Counted from the stretch's first letter, positions 1 through 11,297 are shown. The stretch: DNA of 64,000 bases from Streptococcus pseudopneumoniae (GCF_001074565.1 NZ_JUQX01000018.1:141874-205873); one strand, 5' to 3'. Notes: generated by a model from the sequence alone, not told the origin. Translations and numbers: made by a program.

Positions 1-1992
1 CACGCGACGGAGCGGACGAACACCCATAACTTCATCATAGCCTTCTTCTGTGATAAAGTCCTTAGCTGCTTGACTAACTTCCAAATCAATGTCTTTCTTA
101 GCCAAGGTTTGGTTGACTTCAGCCAACATCAAGTCCACAATCTTAGAAAGGTCTTCCTTATTCAAGTGTGAGAACTCGATAACTGCGTTAAAGCGGTTAA
201 GGAATTCTGGACGGAAGAATGGTTTCAAACGATCCATCAATTCTGGTTTATCCGCATCTTCTGTCAAGTTAGCTTCATAGCCAAATCCAGCATTTGATGT
301 TGCAATAATGACAGTGTTCTTGAAGTTCACGGTATTTCCTTGACCATCAGTTAAACGACCGTCATCCAAGACTTGGAGGAGAAGGGTAATGACTTGAGGA
401 TCCGCCTTTTCAATCTCATCCAAGAGAATGATAGAGTAAGGATTACGACGAACACGTTCTGTCAAGGTATTGCTATTGTCATCATAACCCACATAACCGG
501 CTGTTGTACCGATCAATTTAGAAACGGCTGTGCGATCACTGTATTCAGACATATCCAAGCGGATAATCGCATCTTTGGTTCCAAACATATCCAGTGCCAA
601 TTGCTTAGCAAGCTCGGTCTTACCAACCCCAGTTGGACCTACAAAGAGGAAGCTACCGATTGGGCGATTGCCTTCATCAAAACCAGCACGGTTACGACGG
701 ATAGCACGAGCCACTGCTTCTACTGCCTTATCTTGACCAATAACCTTGTGTTCCAAACGATGGGCCATATCCTTGAGACGTTCGATGTCTGACGCTCCCA
801 TTTGTGATACTGGAATACCTGTCATTCGTTCCACAGATTCAGCCACATCATTGACAGTGGCAGTTACTTTCATATCTTCTGTGTGGTTTTCGACTTTTTT
901 CTCCAATTCTGCAATACGTGTTTTGGCATTAAGAGCTGCTTCAAAGTCTTCTGCCTCAACTGCTTTTTCTTGCTTGTCTTTTTCTGCCTCGATTTCCCGT
1001 TCAACAGCATGCACATCTGTTACAGGATGTTGAGCTGCCAAGTGAGCTGCCGTTACATCGACAAGGTCGATAGCCTTATCTGGCAAACTACGTTGAGGAA
1101 TGTATTGGACAGAATAATCCACTGCTGCCTTCAAGACTTCGTCTGGCAAGATGACATTGTGGTGTTGTTGATAGAGGTCACGAATTCCTTGAAGGATTTT
1201 AAAAGTATCCTCTGCTGAAGGAGCATTGACCTTGACTTCGTTGAAACGACGAGCAAGAGCTGCATTCTTCAAAATCGTGTTACGGTATTCGTCTTGAGTT
1301 GTTGCTCCAATCACTGTCAATTCTCCACGAGAGAGGGCTGGCTTGAGAATGTCCGCAAGCCCTTTAGATCCACTGTCTCCACCAGTGCTACCAGCACCGA
1401 GAATTTGGTGAATTTCATCAAAGAAGAGGATAATATTTCCTGCTTCTTTCACTTCGTTGACTAGATTTTGCACATTTTCTTCAAAGCTACCACGGTATTG
1501 AGTACCAGCCTCAAGACCTGAGATATCAATGGAAATGATTTCCTTGTTTTTGATTGCTGCTGGGACATCCCCGTTAACAATGGCTTGTGCCAAGCCTTCG
1601 ACAACTGCTGTCTTACCAACACCTGCATCTCCGACCAGAACAGGATTGTTCTTGGTACGACGTGAGAGGATTTCAGCTGTTTCTTGAATTTCCTTGTTTC
1701 GGCCAATAACAGGATCCAACTTACCCTCACGAGCTTCTGCTGTCAAGTTACGACCTAGTTTAGCAAGGACACCGTCTTGTTTCATACTTGAAGCATGTTG
1801 GTGCATTTGCGCATCAGATTCTGCATTTCCTGGCAATTGACCAGTTGCACGATAATGAGCAAATTCCTCAGGTGTCACTTCACGTCCATTAATCAAGTAG
1901 CGACGATTTTCAGAACTATATCCTCTCATACCACCCATCAATTGGTTAAATAAATCATCCATATTGTTAAAGTTATTAAAGTTGTTGTTCAT
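1..1992 (-). CDS. clpL: ATP-dependent Clp-family chaperone ClpL, C-terminus cut by window edge
   Basis: Cytosolic Hsp100/Clp AAA+ disaggregase of the ClpL type, linked in streptococci to heat tolerance. The 664 visible codons start with an Asn/Phe-rich N-terminus ([13 protein letters not shown]), followed by a first AAA+ module with Walker A GDAGVGKT near residue 124, a coiled middle domain near 330-400 ([19 protein letters not shown]), and a second AAA+ module with GPTGVGKT near 450. The frame is open to base 1, so the last few dozen residues are outside the window; the family is about 700 residues long. The start at 1992 has a GAGG ribosome site 9 bases upstream. A CtsR-type operator and a promoter lie further upstream, which fits a heat-shock gene. 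ClpL rather than ClpC or ClpE is inferred from the short Asn-rich N-terminus and the absence of a long N domain. Confidence 0.95.
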   Translation of the reverse strand, partial: MNNNFNNFNNMDDLFNQLMGGMRGYSSENRRYLINGREVTPEEFAHYRATGQLPGNAESDAQMHQHASSMKQDGVLAKLGRNLTAEAREGKLDPVIGRNKEIQETAEILSRRTKNNPVLVGDAGVGKTAVVEGLAQAIVNGDVPAAIKNKEIISIDISGLEAGTQYRGSFEENVQNLVNEVKEAGNIILFFDEIHQILGAGSTGGDSGSKGLADILKPALSRGELTVIGATTQDEYRNTILKNAALARRFNEVKVNAPSAEDTFKILQGIRDLYQQHHNVILPDEVLKAAVDYSVQYIPQRSLPDKAIDLVDVTAAHLAAQHPVTDVHAVEREIEAEKDKQEKAVEAEDFEAALNAKTRIAELEKKVENHTEDMKVTATVNDVAESVERMTGIPVSQMGASDIERLKDMAHRLEHKVIGQDKAVEAVARAIRRNRAGFDEGNRPIGSFLFVGPTGVGKTELAKQLALDMFGTKDAIIRLDMSEYSDRTAVSKLIGTTAGYVGYDDNSNTLTERVRRNPYSIILLDEIEKADPQVITLLLQVLDDGRLTDGQGNTVNFKNTVIIATSNAGFGYEANLTEDADKPELMDRLKPFFRPEFLNRFNAVIEFSHLNKEDLSKIVDLMLAEVNQTLAKKDIDLEVSQAAKDFITEEGYDEVMGVRPLRRV

Positions 1993-2075
1993 ATTCTTTA
2001 CCTCGTTTATTGTTAATTAATTGCGATCTCTGATATTGACTAACTTTGATCTTTGTTTTAAAAATTTTAGACTAG

Positions 2076-2165
2076 CTAACTAGCTACCCTACGTATAATT
2101 TCTGGTTTTTCTTTTTTAAATAAGCCTTCTATCATCTTCTTTTCAAAGTCTGTTAGATTTAACAT
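2076..2165 (-). CDS. 29-residue leader ORF upstream of clpL
   Basis: A short ORF lies inside the clpL leader, between the promoter and clpL. It begins MLNLTDFEKKMIEG, ends RRVAS and has 29 codons. It has a strong ribosome site (GGGGTGAGG) about 4 bases before ATG, better than that of clpL itself. The product is charged and probably helical; I recognise no domain. It ends 84 bases before clpL, and its 3' end contains the repeat TAGCTAGTTAGCTAG, which can fold on itself. It may be a real small protein or a translated leader that affects clpL expression. Its function is unknown. Confidence 0.6.
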   Translation of the reverse strand: MLNLTDFEKKMIEGLFKKEKPEIIRRVAS

Positions 2166-2260
2166 AGGCCTCACCCCTTTCTCGGGATTCTATACCTCAT
2201 TCTCAAAGACTAATTCGTTGAAAATGAGCTTTTTAAGGAATTCATTTTCCTTATGTTTCT

Positions 2261-2289
2261 ACTATATCACTTTGGTCAGTAAAAGTCAA
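2261..2289 (-). promoter_or_regulatory. clpL promoter
   Basis: On the minus strand TTGACT (2284-2289) and TATAGT (2261-2266) are separated by 17 bases. The predicted transcript has a leader of about 260 nt that includes the 29-codon ORF. Confidence 0.75.
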
Positions 2290-2295
2290 TAACTT

Positions 2296-2312
2296 TTTGA
2301 CCAAATTTGACT
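2296..2312 (-). promoter_or_regulatory. CtsR operator
   Basis: The minus strand reads AGTCAAATTTGGTCAAA, two heptamers (A/G)GTCAAA separated by three bases. This is the CtsR heat-shock repressor consensus. It sits 6 bp upstream of the clpL -35, which fits repression of clpL. Confidence 0.85.
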
Positions 2313-2335
2313 AATTTTTTAAAATTTTTCAAGGA

Positions 2336-2366
2336 CGCAAAAAGCCAGTCGTTTCCAACTGGCCTT
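2336..2366 (-). terminator. pflB terminator
   Basis: The minus strand has a GCCAGTT / GACTGGC stem with a short loop, followed by TTTTT, 20 bases after the pflB stop codon. Confidence 0.85.
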
Positions 2367-2385
2367 TTCTATTTAATTTAAAATC

Positions 2386-4701
2386 TTAGCTCAATGCGTC
2401 ATCCATTGAAAGAACTTCGTGGAAGACACGTTGTGTCAATTCAGTTTTTTGTTCTGGAGTGAGGTATTTAGTGTTTACACAGTATCCAGAGATACGCACG
2501 ATAACATCTTCACCTGACATGATCTTTTCGTAAACATCGTTCAAGTCCATAACGTTCAAGTTAACGTGTTGTCCACCGTTTTCGAAGTAACCATCAAGGA
2601 TTGTTACCAAGTTATCAACTTGTTCGTCACGAGTCTTACCAAGAGCACGTGGAGAAACTTGAGTTGTCAATGAGATACCGTCAGCTGCGTAACCAAAGTC
2701 AAGGCTAGCAAGTGAGTTCAAGTTTTGCAACCATCCACCTTTAGCTTTGTTAGATGGGTTAGCACCTGGTGAGAAGAATTCAAGTTTAGACAAGTTCACA
2801 GAACCATCTTCGTTGAGGTATACACCCTTGTGGACTGGTGAGTTACCAGTTTGTTTAGAGTAAGCAACGTTAGATGTGATTGTCAAAAGTGATACTGTAG
2901 CTTCTGCGTCTTTGTAAAGTTTGTGGCTACGTAGACGAGTTGTGTAAGCTTCGATCAACCATTCTGCCAATTCGTTTGAACGTGGGTCATCTTCACCCCA
3001 ACGTGGGTATTCACCGATTGTTTCATAATCGTAGATGTAGCCATCCTCATCACGGATTGGTTTAACAGTGGCGTATTTAATCGCTGACAATGTATCAACA
3101 GTGTTAGCAAATCCACAGATACCGAATCCCATGTTGGCACGTTGTTTAGTCGGCAAGAAGGCCATTTGAACAGCTTCGTAGTTGTACTTGTCAGTCATGT
3201 AGTGGATGATGTTCAAAGCATCTACATAAGTGTCAGTCAACCAATCAAGAGATTTTTCAAAGTTCGCTTTAACTGATTCGAATTCAAGAACTTCGTCACG
3301 GATAGGATCGATGTCAAATACTTTGTAGTCTTTGTGAACATCGTCGTAACCACCGTTCAAACCAGTAAGAAGGGCTTTAAGAACGTTTACACGAGCACCG
3401 AAGTACTGGATGTTGTGGCGTTGATCTTCGTTTTCTGGGTCAAGTGGTGACACACAGCATGAGATACAGCTCATTTCTCCGTATCCATCTTTAGCCATTG
3501 TTGTTACACCTTCGTATTGGATAGAAGAGTGTTTGTGGCTCATGTGCATACAGTAGCGACGGAAGTTGTATGGCAATTTGTCAGTCCAAAGAACTGTCAA
3601 GTTTGGCTCTGGAGAGTTACCGATGTTGTCAAGAGTGTTCAAGAAACGGTAGTCCATCTTAGTAACACGGTGACGACCGTCGTTACCCATACCAGCCATA
3701 GAAGTTGTGATGAATGTTGGGTCACCTGAGTACAATTGGTCATAAGCTTTTGTACGAGCAAATTTAACTGTACGAAGTTTCATAACGAAATCATCAACAA
3801 ACTCTTGGATTTCTGATTCAGTAAATGTACCACGAGCAAGGTCACGTTCTGCAAAGATGTCCAATACGATTGGCACACGACCTAGAGATGTAGCGGCACC
3901 ATTAATCACACGGCAGACAGCCATGAAAGCGATGTTAACCCATTGGATTGCTTCTTTAACGTTCATCGCTGGTTTGCGAACGTCAACTCCGTAAAGGTCA
4001 CCCAAGCGAACAACTTGTTGCAATGCTTGGTATTGAAGGTTGATTTCTTCACGAAGACGAATTGTTTCTTCATCGATTTCTTCGATTGAGTTCCAGTCGT
4101 TTACTTTTTCTTGCATCAAGTAGTCTGCACCGTAAAGAGCAAGACGTGCGTAAACACCGATGATACGTCCACGTGAATATGCATCTGGAAGACCAGTTAC
4201 AGTGTGAGCGTGGCGAGCACGACGGATGTTTGAAGTGTAGGCACGGAAGATACCGTCGTTAACTGTTGTTACATATTTAGTAAAGATTTCGTGAACAGCT
4301 GGATCTGGTTCGTATCCATTTTCTTTCAAAGTAGTTTCAGCCATACGGATACCACCTTTTGGCATGAAGTTCAATTTGAAGAGTTCATCATTTTGGATAC
4401 CAAAGATCAATTCGTTTTCTTTGTCGATAAATCCGGCAGGAATATCAGCAATAGATGTTGGACGAGTGTCCATTGGGAAACGAGTTTCTTCGTAGTGAGC
4501 CTTAGTTTCTTCTACAATTTTTTTGATGTGAAGTGAACGTTCTGTTGGTCCAGCAAGGAAGCTTTCATCTCCATCATAAGGTGTATAGTTAGCTTGAACA
4601 AAGCGAGAAATACTTGCTTTTTCTTTCCAATCTACGCCTTTGAAGCCTTCCCAAGCTTTATCAAAAATGTCTTGTGCTTCAACAACTGTCTTAACAACCA
4701 T
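2386..4701 (-). CDS. pflB: formate C-acetyltransferase (pyruvate formate-lyase)
   Basis: Glycyl-radical enzyme that converts pyruvate and CoA to acetyl-CoA and formate in anaerobic mixed-acid fermentation. The 771-residue product has the catalytic Cys-Cys pair in SCISCCVSP (near residue 416) and the C-terminal glycyl-radical motif RISGYCVN (glycine near 738). It therefore looks intact and needs activation by a separate PFL-activating enzyme not seen here. I take the ATG at 4701 ([11 protein letters not shown]), which has GAGGA 8-9 bases upstream; an in-frame ATG at 4737 would add 12 residues but has no such site. It is monocistronic, with its own terminator downstream and an extended -10 promoter upstream. 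Confidence 0.97.
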   Translation of the reverse strand: MVVKTVVEAQDIFDKAWEGFKGVDWKEKASISRFVQANYTPYDGDESFLAGPTERSLHIKKIVEETKAHYEETRFPMDTRPTSIADIPAGFIDKENELIFGIQNDELFKLNFMPKGGIRMAETTLKENGYEPDPAVHEIFTKYVTTVNDGIFRAYTSNIRRARHAHTVTGLPDAYSRGRIIGVYARLALYGADYLMQEKVNDWNSIEEIDEETIRLREEINLQYQALQQVVRLGDLYGVDVRKPAMNVKEAIQWVNIAFMAVCRVINGAATSLGRVPIVLDIFAERDLARGTFTESEIQEFVDDFVMKLRTVKFARTKAYDQLYSGDPTFITTSMAGMGNDGRHRVTKMDYRFLNTLDNIGNSPEPNLTVLWTDKLPYNFRRYCMHMSHKHSSIQYEGVTTMAKDGYGEMSCISCCVSPLDPENEDQRHNIQYFGARVNVLKALLTGLNGGYDDVHKDYKVFDIDPIRDEVLEFESVKANFEKSLDWLTDTYVDALNIIHYMTDKYNYEAVQMAFLPTKQRANMGFGICGFANTVDTLSAIKYATVKPIRDEDGYIYDYETIGEYPRWGEDDPRSNELAEWLIEAYTTRLRSHKLYKDAEATVSLLTITSNVAYSKQTGNSPVHKGVYLNEDGSVNLSKLEFFSPGANPSNKAKGGWLQNLNSLASLDFGYAADGISLTTQVSPRALGKTRDEQVDNLVTILDGYFENGGQHVNLNVMDLNDVYEKIMSGEDVIVRISGYCVNTKYLTPEQKTELTQRVFHEVLSMDDALS

Positions 4702-4756
4702 GTTAATGTCCTCATTTTTCTTTCTAGTAACAGCCATCTGTTACATTCATGAGTCA

Positions 4757-4786
4757 AGTATACCATACAGTAACCGATTTCAACAA
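4757..4786 (-). promoter_or_regulatory. pflB promoter
   Basis: Minus-strand extended -10 TGGTATACT (TATACT at 4757-4762), with TTGTTG (4781-4786) 18 bases upstream as a weak -35. Confidence 0.6.
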
Positions 4787-4818
4787 GCGAAATCCGGCTT
4801 TTTTGTTACTTTCTTTTC

Positions 4819-4852
4819 TAATACAGTCCATTTTTGGACACAATCTGTATTA
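4819..4852. promoter_or_regulatory. long dyad in the pflB-dinB divergent region
   Basis: TAATACAG (4819-4826) and CTGTATTA (4845-4852) form a perfect 8-bp inverted repeat. It encloses a second inverted repeat, TCCA/TGGA. The dyad lies upstream of the divergent pflB and dinB promoters and is not followed by a T-run, so it looks like an operator rather than a terminator. Confidence 0.4.
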
Positions 4853-4900
4853 TATTTTTGAAAGTAGGATTACTCTTTTCCATTTTTTCAGAAAAAAAGG

Positions 4901-4906
4901 TATAAT
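4901..4906 (+). promoter_or_regulatory. dinB -10 element
   Basis: TATAAT, 32 bases before the dinB ATG. I see no convincing -35 at the usual distance. Confidence 0.5.
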
Positions 4907-4937
4907 GAATAGAAAATGACGCTAGAAAGGTGCAATA

Positions 4938-5999
4938 ATGCTCATATTTCCATTGATTAATGATCTGTCAAGAAAAATCATCCACATCGACATGGATGCC
5001 TTTTTTGCTGCGGTGGAAATACGAGACAATCCTAAATTAAAAGGAAAACCTGTCATCATTGGAAGCGACCCTAGACAAACTGGCGGACGAGGAGTTGTTT
5101 CTACTTGTAGCTACGAGGCACGAGCCTTTGGTATTCACTCTGCCATGAGTTCTAAAGAAGCTTATGAGCGTTGCCCCCAAGCCGTCTTTATCTCCGGGAA
5201 TTATGAAAAGTATAAGGCAGTTGGACTTGAGATTCGAGCTATTTTTAAACGCTACACTGATTTGATTGAACCCATGAGTATTGACGAAGCCTACTTGGAT
5301 GTGACAGAAAATAAACTCGGTATCAAGTCAGCTGTTAAAATAGCTCGCCTCATCCAACAAGATATCTGGCAGGAGCTACATCTGACTGCTTCTGCAGGCG
5401 TCTCTTATAACAAATTCTTAGCTAAAATGGCTAGTGACTATCAAAAACCACATGGTTTAACAGTCATCCTCCCAGATCAGGCTGAGGATTTTCTCAAACA
5501 AATGGACATTGCTAAGTTTCATGGAGTTGGCAAGAAGAGCGTTGAAAAACTGCATGAAATGGGCATTTATACTGGCGCAGACTTATTGGATGTCTCAGAA
5601 GTCACTTTAATCGATCGGTTTGGCAGACTCGGTTTTGATCTTTATCGAAAGGCTAGGGGCATTCATAATTCACCGGTCAAGGCCAATCGTATTCGCAAGT
5701 CTATTGGCAAGGAAAAAACCTACGGAAAAATCCTACACGTAGAAGAAGACATCAAAAAAGAGCTGACTCTTCTCTCAGAAAAGGTAGCTCACAATCTCAG
5801 CCAACAAGGCAAAGCTGGAAAAATCATTATCCTAAAAATACGATATGCTGACTTCTCTACTCTAACTAGACGAAAAAGCCTCCCACAAGCAACACAGGAT
5901 GCTAGTCAGATTTCTCAAACTGCCCTTCAACTCTACGAAGAACTAGCTGAAAAAGAAAAAGGCATTCGTTTGCTAGGAGTCACAGTAACAGGATTTTAA
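4938..5999 (+). CDS. dinB: DNA polymerase IV (Y-family)
   Basis: Error-prone translesion polymerase of 353 residues, full length for DinB. The first metal-binding motif [14 protein letters not shown] has D18; the second, SIDEAYLD, has D116 and E117. A helix-hairpin-helix region ([12 protein letters not shown]) and a little-finger domain follow, ending [16 protein letters not shown] stands 7 bases before the ATG. The gene is transcribed away from pflB and shares a bidirectional terminator with uppP. No LexA- or HdiR-like box was evident upstream. Confidence 0.95.
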   Translation: MLIFPLINDLSRKIIHIDMDAFFAAVEIRDNPKLKGKPVIIGSDPRQTGGRGVVSTCSYEARAFGIHSAMSSKEAYERCPQAVFISGNYEKYKAVGLEIRAIFKRYTDLIEPMSIDEAYLDVTENKLGIKSAVKIARLIQQDIWQELHLTASAGVSYNKFLAKMASDYQKPHGLTVILPDQAEDFLKQMDIAKFHGVGKKSVEKLHEMGIYTGADLLDVSEVTLIDRFGRLGFDLYRKARGIHNSPVKANRIRKSIGKEKTYGKILHVEEDIKKELTLLSEKVAHNLSQQGKAGKIIILKIRYADFSTLTRRKSLPQATQDASQISQTALQLYEELAEKEKGIRLLGVTVTGF

Positions 6000-6032
6000 A
6001 AAGCTTGAAGGAAGATTCCCTCAAGCTTTTTC
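5998..6032. terminator. bidirectional terminator between dinB and uppP
   Basis: AAAAGCTTGA-GG / CC-TCAAGCTTTTT stem with A-runs and T-runs on both sides. It serves the convergent dinB (+) and uppP (-) transcripts. Confidence 0.85.
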
Positions 6033-6878
6033 TTATACAAATAAACGCACAAAACTATAGAGCAACAAGACACTACCGAGTACGATACGGTATTTACCAA
6101 AGAGGGTAAAGTCGTGCTTCTTCACATAGCCAGTCAAGAAGCGAATAGCAACCATGCTGACCGCGAAGGCTACTCCCATAGCAACCAAAAGCAAGAACAG
6201 TTGTCCAAAACTCAAGAGTTGACCTGCTTTTATAAATTTGAAAATCTTTAAAGCACTAGCCCCAAACATAACAGGAATTCCGAGGTAGAAGGTAAACTCT
6301 GTTACGACAGAGCGACTCGTTCCATTTAACAAACCACCAACAATCGTCGCACCTGAACGGCTCGTTCCTGGGAAGAGGGCGAGGACTTGGAAGAGTCCGA
6401 TATAGAGAGCTGTCTTGTAGGGAAGCTTTTCAAGTTCTGTGATTGTTGGTTCAATAGCTTGCGCCTTATTTCTTTTTTCAAGATAGATAAAGGCAACACC
6501 ATAGATAATCAACATAATCGCAACTGATACCATATTATGAAAATGAGTGTCAAACCAATCATCCAGCTTAAAGACTAACAATAAAGGCAAGGTCGCAACG
6601 AGGACTTTTGACCACAATTGCCAAGTTCGACGGACTTCCACCTTATTTTTACCAGGTTTGAAGGGATTGAGCTTGTTAAAGTAAATCACCATAACCGCTA
6701 AGATAGCACCGAGCTGAATGACAACATTAAACATGGACATGAAGGCTTCATTTTGGTCCTTGTATTGTACAAATTCTTCAACCAAGATCAAGTGACCCGT
6801 ACTTGAAATGGGCAACCATTCTGTAATTCCTTCAACAATCCCAAAAAAGATCGACTTCAAAATTTCAATAAGATACAT
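6033..6878 (-). CDS. uppP: undecaprenyl-diphosphate phosphatase (UppP/BacA)
   Basis: Integral membrane phosphatase that recycles undecaprenyl pyrophosphate to the monophosphate carrier used for peptidoglycan and capsule; it confers bacitracin tolerance. The 281 residues show the family motifs [14 protein letters not shown] (residues 16-29) and [13 protein letters not shown] (near 171-183), and multiple hydrophobic segments. AAAGGAG is placed just before ATG, and TATAAT (6903-6908) is a likely -10. Confidence 0.96.
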   Translation of the reverse strand: MYLIEILKSIFFGIVEGITEWLPISSTGHLILVEEFVQYKDQNEAFMSMFNVVIQLGAILAVMVIYFNKLNPFKPGKNKVEVRRTWQLWSKVLVATLPLLLVFKLDDWFDTHFHNMVSVAIMLIIYGVAFIYLEKRNKAQAIEPTITELEKLPYKTALYIGLFQVLALFPGTSRSGATIVGGLLNGTSRSVVTEFTFYLGIPVMFGASALKIFKFIKAGQLLSFGQLFLLLVAMGVAFAVSMVAIRFLTGYVKKHDFTLFGKYRIVLGSVLLLYSFVRLFV

Positions 6879-6937
6879 GTATTACTCCTTTTTCTGTCCT
6901 CTATTATAGCATAATTTCAGATTCTGCGATAGGTTTT

Positions 6938-8827
6938 TTAGAAGGCACCGATGCTACCACCACCTCCGCCTCCTGAGAATCCTCCACCTGAAGAACCACT
7001 TCCAGAAGATACGGAGTAGTTGCTTGCTGTGTTTGCAATACTAGCATAGTGACTCATTTGAGCAGTTGAATGATAAAACATGCTGTGCCAGCCATAAGCT
7101 ACATAAAGATTGATATCTGGATTCTCAACTTGAATCTGATAAGATTTCATCAAATGACTCACCTTGTCCGCATAACCAAATAAAGTAGCATAGACAAGGA
7201 GGCGATTCCAAAGAACAATACTCTCTAATTCTGCCTTGTCTAGATGGGCGATATCGCGAAGCATGTTTTCAAAACTAGTCCAGAGATAGTACGCTTCTAG
7301 TCCTTCTTCGTTTAAAACACCATCACGAGTATCAAATCGGGTTGTCCAATAATAGACGGCAGCTAACATCAAGCTCACAAACCCAAGGATAGGAAGTGGC
7401 AGGGAAAAATACCCGTGAGCATCCAAACTGTACAAGAACCAGCCAAAACCAACGAAAGCAGGTAGAAGCGTAGAGACACCTATCGTCAATCGCAAGATTT
7501 TTTCGCCATTACTCAGTGGACGATAATAATCTGGAAGTTGCAAAGAGGAAACCCGCTTTCTCACCCCATCCTGCATCTGCTTCAGAGCTTGCTCGAAAGA
7601 CGACTTAAGCTTACGTCCTGTTTTCTGAATCCTTTTTTCATCAGCTGCTTTTGCACCTTGGTAAAGACTAGTTGACACTTGGTAATCTGCAAACAAATCT
7701 GAAACAAGCACTTCTTCTCTTCCTGAAAAGGCCAAATTAAGACAATCTTTTTCAAAACTTGCCAATCCTTTTTCTTTTACGACTTTTAGACGGACCTCAT
7801 CTCCATTTGAGATGATTGAAATATTTCCACGGTCGATCACATCCAATAAGGTTGCCTGAACGAGTTGGTCAAAGGTGAACTTCCCTCCTCCCTTGGTCAA
7901 GGGACTGACTTCCTCTAAAGAAGTGGAGTAAACAGATTCCGATAAAACCATCGGTTCTAAGTCCATTGGCGGTTCGTAGAGACGGTGATTTTTAGCATGT
8001 TTCTTCGATGGGGAGGTTTTTCTTCGGTAAATGCGATAGAAAATGACACTAAAGACTAAAGAAAGCGAGAGTAAAAAAGGGATAACCCACGTAACCAGAG
8101 CTTTGCTTTGAGCTTTTTCAGCAGCAATGGACTCCTCTATTTTTTCAAATTCTGCTAAACGATTGCCCTTCAATCCCTGATCCAAAGCTGTTCCAAAATC
8201 TTTTCTAGGCCAATAGGCATGCAATTCAACCCCACGCTGACGAGGTAGGTTCTGTAAATGAACACGATAATCACCACCTGTCTTCTCTACCTTGCCCTCT
8301 GTAAAGAGTTTCCCTGTATGAAAGAAAAGTTTTTCAGCTCCATTAAAGCCTGTTACCCGAAACTCAAAATTTTCGATAGGTTCTGAACTATCTGTCAAGG
8401 GTTGCCAATTAAGTTTCGCGATATCATCATATAGAAATAGGAGGTTTTTTAGTTGCCATGTGATTACCACTTCAACGGTATCCCCTTCTTGGCCTGGATT
8501 ATACACTTTTACAGTATAACCTTCCGATTCTTCTATCACTTCACTATTGACATTCTCAATGGCGCTAGCATTTTTCCATACCTGAACCTTCGGACTGGGA
8601 TCTATTTCAAAGCCCTTTGGCATCTTACCAGAACGGCCAAGTCCTACTAGTTGTCCATTAAAGTCTTCATCAAAATAATAGACTACTTTCTCCCTAAATT
8701 CTGCCGTATTATCTGCATGAATATACAAATCACCTTGGTAAGAGCGAATCTTAAAATCAACCGCAAAAACAGAGAGTGGTAAAATACAAAACAAGCTAAA
8801 TAAAAGCACGAAAAAAGTCTTTTTCAT
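6938..8827 (-). CDS. DUF2207-family membrane protein with Gly/Ser-rich C-terminus
   Basis: Predicted exported or anchored protein of 629 residues whose role is unknown. It has a signal peptide (MKKTFFVLLFSLFCILPLSVFAVDF), an extracellular beta-rich DUF2207-type domain (about 25-240), a membrane segment near 245-265, a cytoplasmic winged region, two closely spaced membrane segments near 455-500, and a long tail ending in SGGGFSGGGGGG and SIGAF. This order is typical of DUF2207 proteins. It is transcribed in the same direction as uppP, 59 bases upstream of it, with no obvious terminator between them. No enzyme motif was recognised. Confidence 0.85.
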   Translation of the reverse strand: MKKTFFVLLFSLFCILPLSVFAVDFKIRSYQGDLYIHADNTAEFREKVVYYFDEDFNGQLVGLGRSGKMPKGFEIDPSPKVQVWKNASAIENVNSEVIEESEGYTVKVYNPGQEGDTVEVVITWQLKNLLFLYDDIAKLNWQPLTDSSEPIENFEFRVTGFNGAEKLFFHTGKLFTEGKVEKTGGDYRVHLQNLPRQRGVELHAYWPRKDFGTALDQGLKGNRLAEFEKIEESIAAEKAQSKALVTWVIPFLLSLSLVFSVIFYRIYRRKTSPSKKHAKNHRLYEPPMDLEPMVLSESVYSTSLEEVSPLTKGGGKFTFDQLVQATLLDVIDRGNISIISNGDEVRLKVVKEKGLASFEKDCLNLAFSGREEVLVSDLFADYQVSTSLYQGAKAADEKRIQKTGRKLKSSFEQALKQMQDGVRKRVSSLQLPDYYRPLSNGEKILRLTIGVSTLLPAFVGFGWFLYSLDAHGYFSLPLPILGFVSLMLAAVYYWTTRFDTRDGVLNEEGLEAYYLWTSFENMLRDIAHLDKAELESIVLWNRLLVYATLFGYADKVSHLMKSYQIQVENPDINLYVAYGWHSMFYHSTAQMSHYASIANTASNYSVSSGSGSSGGGFSGGGGGGSIGAF

Positions 8828-8892
8828 AACACAATCCCCTTTTTATCTTTGCTGTCATTATATCATTTTTTATAAGTAAAGGCTTACTTGTA

Positions 8893-8921
8893 TTGAAAAT
8901 CTCACCATTTTTAGATACAAT
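8893..8921 (+). promoter_or_regulatory. promoter of the amino-acid ABC importer
   Basis: TTGAAA (8893-8898), 17-base spacer, TACAAT (8916-8921), 38 bases before the ATG of the fused binding-protein/permease gene. Confidence 0.75.
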
Positions 8922-8959
8922 AGAGAGAAGTCATTTTTAGACTAGAAATAGGAGAAAAC

Positions 8960-10525
8960 ATGAAAAAATTATGCTTATCTATTCTTGCTAGCCTAGCCCT
9001 TACATTAGGACTAGCTAGCCAAGTCCAAGCCGACGAATATTTACGCATCGGAATGGAGGCAGCTTACGCTCCCTTTAACTGGACCCAAGACGACGATAGT
9101 AATGGTGCTGTTAAAATCGACGGTACCAATCAATATGCCAATGGCTACGATGTCCAAATCGCTAAAAAGATTGCCAAAGACTTAGGTAAGGAGCCTTTGG
9201 TCGTTAAAACCAAGTGGGAAGGACTTGTCCCAGCCCTTACTTCTGGCAAAATCGATATGATTATTGCAGGTATGAGCCCAACGGCTGAACGCAAACAAGA
9301 AATTGCCTTTTCAAGCAGTTACTATACCAGTGAACCTGTTCTATTGGTCAAAAAGGACTCTGCCTATGCCAATGCCAAATCTTTAAACGACTTTAGTGGA
9401 GCAAGAATCACGTCCCAACAAGGTGTTTACCTTTATGATTTGATTTCCCAAATCCCTGGTGTCAAGAAAGAAACAGCTATGGGCGACTTTTCCCAAATGC
9501 GCCAAGCTCTTGAGGCTGGTGTTATTGACGCCTATGTTTCGGAACGCCCTGAAGCTCTAACTGCTGAAGCCGCTAACTCTAAGTTTCAGATGGTCCAAGT
9601 AGAACCAGGTTTCAAGACCGGAGAAGAAGATACTGCTATTGCCATTGGACTTCGTAAAGATGACAGTCGTATCAGCCAAATCAATGCTAGTATTGAAACC
9701 ATCTCCAAAGATGAACAAGTTGCACTGATGGATCGGATGATTAAAGAGCAGCCGGTGGAGGCGACAACAACGGAGGAAGAAAGCAGCTTCTTTAGTCAAG
9801 TCGCTAAGATTCTTTCTGAAAACTGGCAACAGCTCTTGCGTGGTGCAGGTGTCACTCTTTTAATCTCAATCATCGGAACTATCGTAGGTCTCATTATCGG
9901 TCTTGCCATTGGTGTCTTCCGTACGGCTCCTCTCTCTGAAAACAAAGCCATTTACGGCCTACAAAAACTAGTCGGTTGGATTCTCAATGTCTATATTGAA
10001 ATCTTCCGTGGTACACCGATGATTGTTCAATCCATGGTTATCTACTATGGGACTGCTCAAGCTTTCGGTATCAATCTCGACCGGACACTGGCTGCTATCT
10101 TTATCGTCTCAATCAACACGGGTGCCTACATGACAGAAATCGTTCGTGGTGGTATTCTAGCAGTTGACAAGGGACAGTTCGAAGCTGCAACTGCTCTTGG
10201 TATGACCCACAATCAAACCATGCGTAAGATTGTCCTTCCTCAGGTTGTCCGTAATATTCTACCTGCTACTGGTAATGAGTTTGTCATCAATATCAAAGAT
10301 ACCTCTGTATTGAACGTTATTTCAGTTGTCGAGCTTTATTTCTCAGGAAATACTGTAGCGACTCAAACCTATCAATACTTCCAGACCTTTACCATCATTG
10401 CAGTGATTTACTTTGTCCTCACCTTCACTGTGACCCGTGTCCTACGTTTTATCGAACGCTATATGGACATGGACACTTACACTACAGGTGCTAACCAAAT
10501 GCAAACGGGGGATTTGAAAAAATGA
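8960..10525 (+). CDS. amino-acid ABC transporter, fused substrate-binding protein and permease
   Basis: A 521-residue fusion. A signal peptide (cleavage near ASQVQA-DE, residue 24) leads into a type-3 periplasmic-binding fold (about 25-265: [30 protein letters not shown]). A permease domain with several membrane segments follows (about 285-505), containing the EAA loop [21 protein letters not shown] near residue 406. Such fusions are known for polar amino-acid (Gln/Glu/Arg-type) uptake in streptococci. The exact substrate cannot be read from the sequence. The stop codon overlaps the start of the ATPase gene by four bases, so the two are translationally coupled. Confidence 0.93.
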   Translation: MKKLCLSILASLALTLGLASQVQADEYLRIGMEAAYAPFNWTQDDDSNGAVKIDGTNQYANGYDVQIAKKIAKDLGKEPLVVKTKWEGLVPALTSGKIDMIIAGMSPTAERKQEIAFSSSYYTSEPVLLVKKDSAYANAKSLNDFSGARITSQQGVYLYDLISQIPGVKKETAMGDFSQMRQALEAGVIDAYVSERPEALTAEAANSKFQMVQVEPGFKTGEEDTAIAIGLRKDDSRISQINASIETISKDEQVALMDRMIKEQPVEATTTEEESSFFSQVAKILSENWQQLLRGAGVTLLISIIGTIVGLIIGLAIGVFRTAPLSENKAIYGLQKLVGWILNVYIEIFRGTPMIVQSMVIYYGTAQAFGINLDRTLAAIFIVSINTGAYMTEIVRGGILAVDKGQFEAATALGMTHNQTMRKIVLPQVVRNILPATGNEFVINIKDTSVLNVISVVELYFSGNTVATQTYQYFQTFTIIAVIYFVLTFTVTRVLRFIERYMDMDTYTTGANQMQTGDLKK

Positions 10526-11262
10526 CACAACCAATCCTTGAAATCAAACACCTAAAAAAATCCTATGGACAAAATGAAGTGTTAAAAGACATTTCTCTCA
10601 CCGTCCATAAAGGAGAGGTTATTTCTATCATCGGAAGCTCGGGAAGCGGAAAATCAACCTTCCTTCGTTCGATTAATTTACTAGAAACACCTACAGGAGG
10701 AGAGATTCTCTATCGCGGAGAAAATGTCCTGGAAAAAGGCTATAACCTCACCCATTATCGTGAAAAGCTCGGTATGGTTTTCCAATCTTTCAATCTCTTT
10801 GAAAATCTGAATGTCCTCGAAAATACCATCGTCGCCCAAACGACAGTACTCAAACGTGACCACTCTGAAGCTGAAAAAATTGCCAAAGAGAATCTTGAAA
10901 AAGTTGGTATGGGAGAACGTTACTGGCAAGCCAAGCCGAAGCAACTTTCTGGTGGACAAAAGCAACGTGTAGCTATCGCTCGTGCACTCTCCATGAATCC
11001 TGACGCCATTCTCTTCGACGAACCAACATCTGCCCTTGACCCCGAAATGGTCGGAGAAGTCCTCAAAATTATGCAGGATTTGGCTCAAGAGGGCTTGACC
11101 ATGATTGTCGTAACCCACGAAATGGAGTTCGCTCGCGATGTCTCTCACCGTGTCATCTTTATGGATAAAGGCGTCATTGCTGAAGAAGGCAAACCAGAAG
11201 ACCTTTTCACGAACCCTAAAGAAGAACGGACAAAAGAATTCCTTCAGCGTTATCTCAGTTAA
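10522..11262 (+). CDS. amino-acid ABC transporter ATP-binding protein (GlnQ-like)
   Basis: Cytoplasmic ATPase of 246 residues that drives the fused importer encoded immediately upstream. It has Walker [10 protein letters not shown] (38-46), signature LSGGQKQR near 143, Walker [13 protein letters not shown] near 160, and the switch histidine in VVTHEMEFA. This is the polar-amino-acid subfamily. The start overlaps the upstream stop, and the gene is followed by a strong terminator. Confidence 0.95.
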   Translation: MTQPILEIKHLKKSYGQNEVLKDISLTVHKGEVISIIGSSGSGKSTFLRSINLLETPTGGEILYRGENVLEKGYNLTHYREKLGMVFQSFNLFENLNVLENTIVAQTTVLKRDHSEAEKIAKENLEKVGMGERYWQAKPKQLSGGQKQRVAIARALSMNPDAILFDEPTSALDPEMVGEVLKIMQDLAQEGLTMIVVTHEMEFARDVSHRVIFMDKGVIAEEGKPEDLFTNPKEERTKEFLQRYLS

Positions 11263-11267
11263 TAAAT

Positions 11268-11297
11268 AAAGACTGCATACAGAATGCAGTCTTTTTA
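11268..11297 (+). terminator. terminator of the amino-acid importer operon
   Basis: AAAGACTGCAT / ATGCAGTCTTTTT hairpin a few bases after the stop codon. Confidence 0.9.

Noticed and set aside
4702..4737. Upstream in-frame ATG for pflB
   Set aside because: It lacks a ribosome site, and the extra residues ([12 protein letters not shown]) are not part of the family N-terminus; ATG at 4701 has GAGGA.
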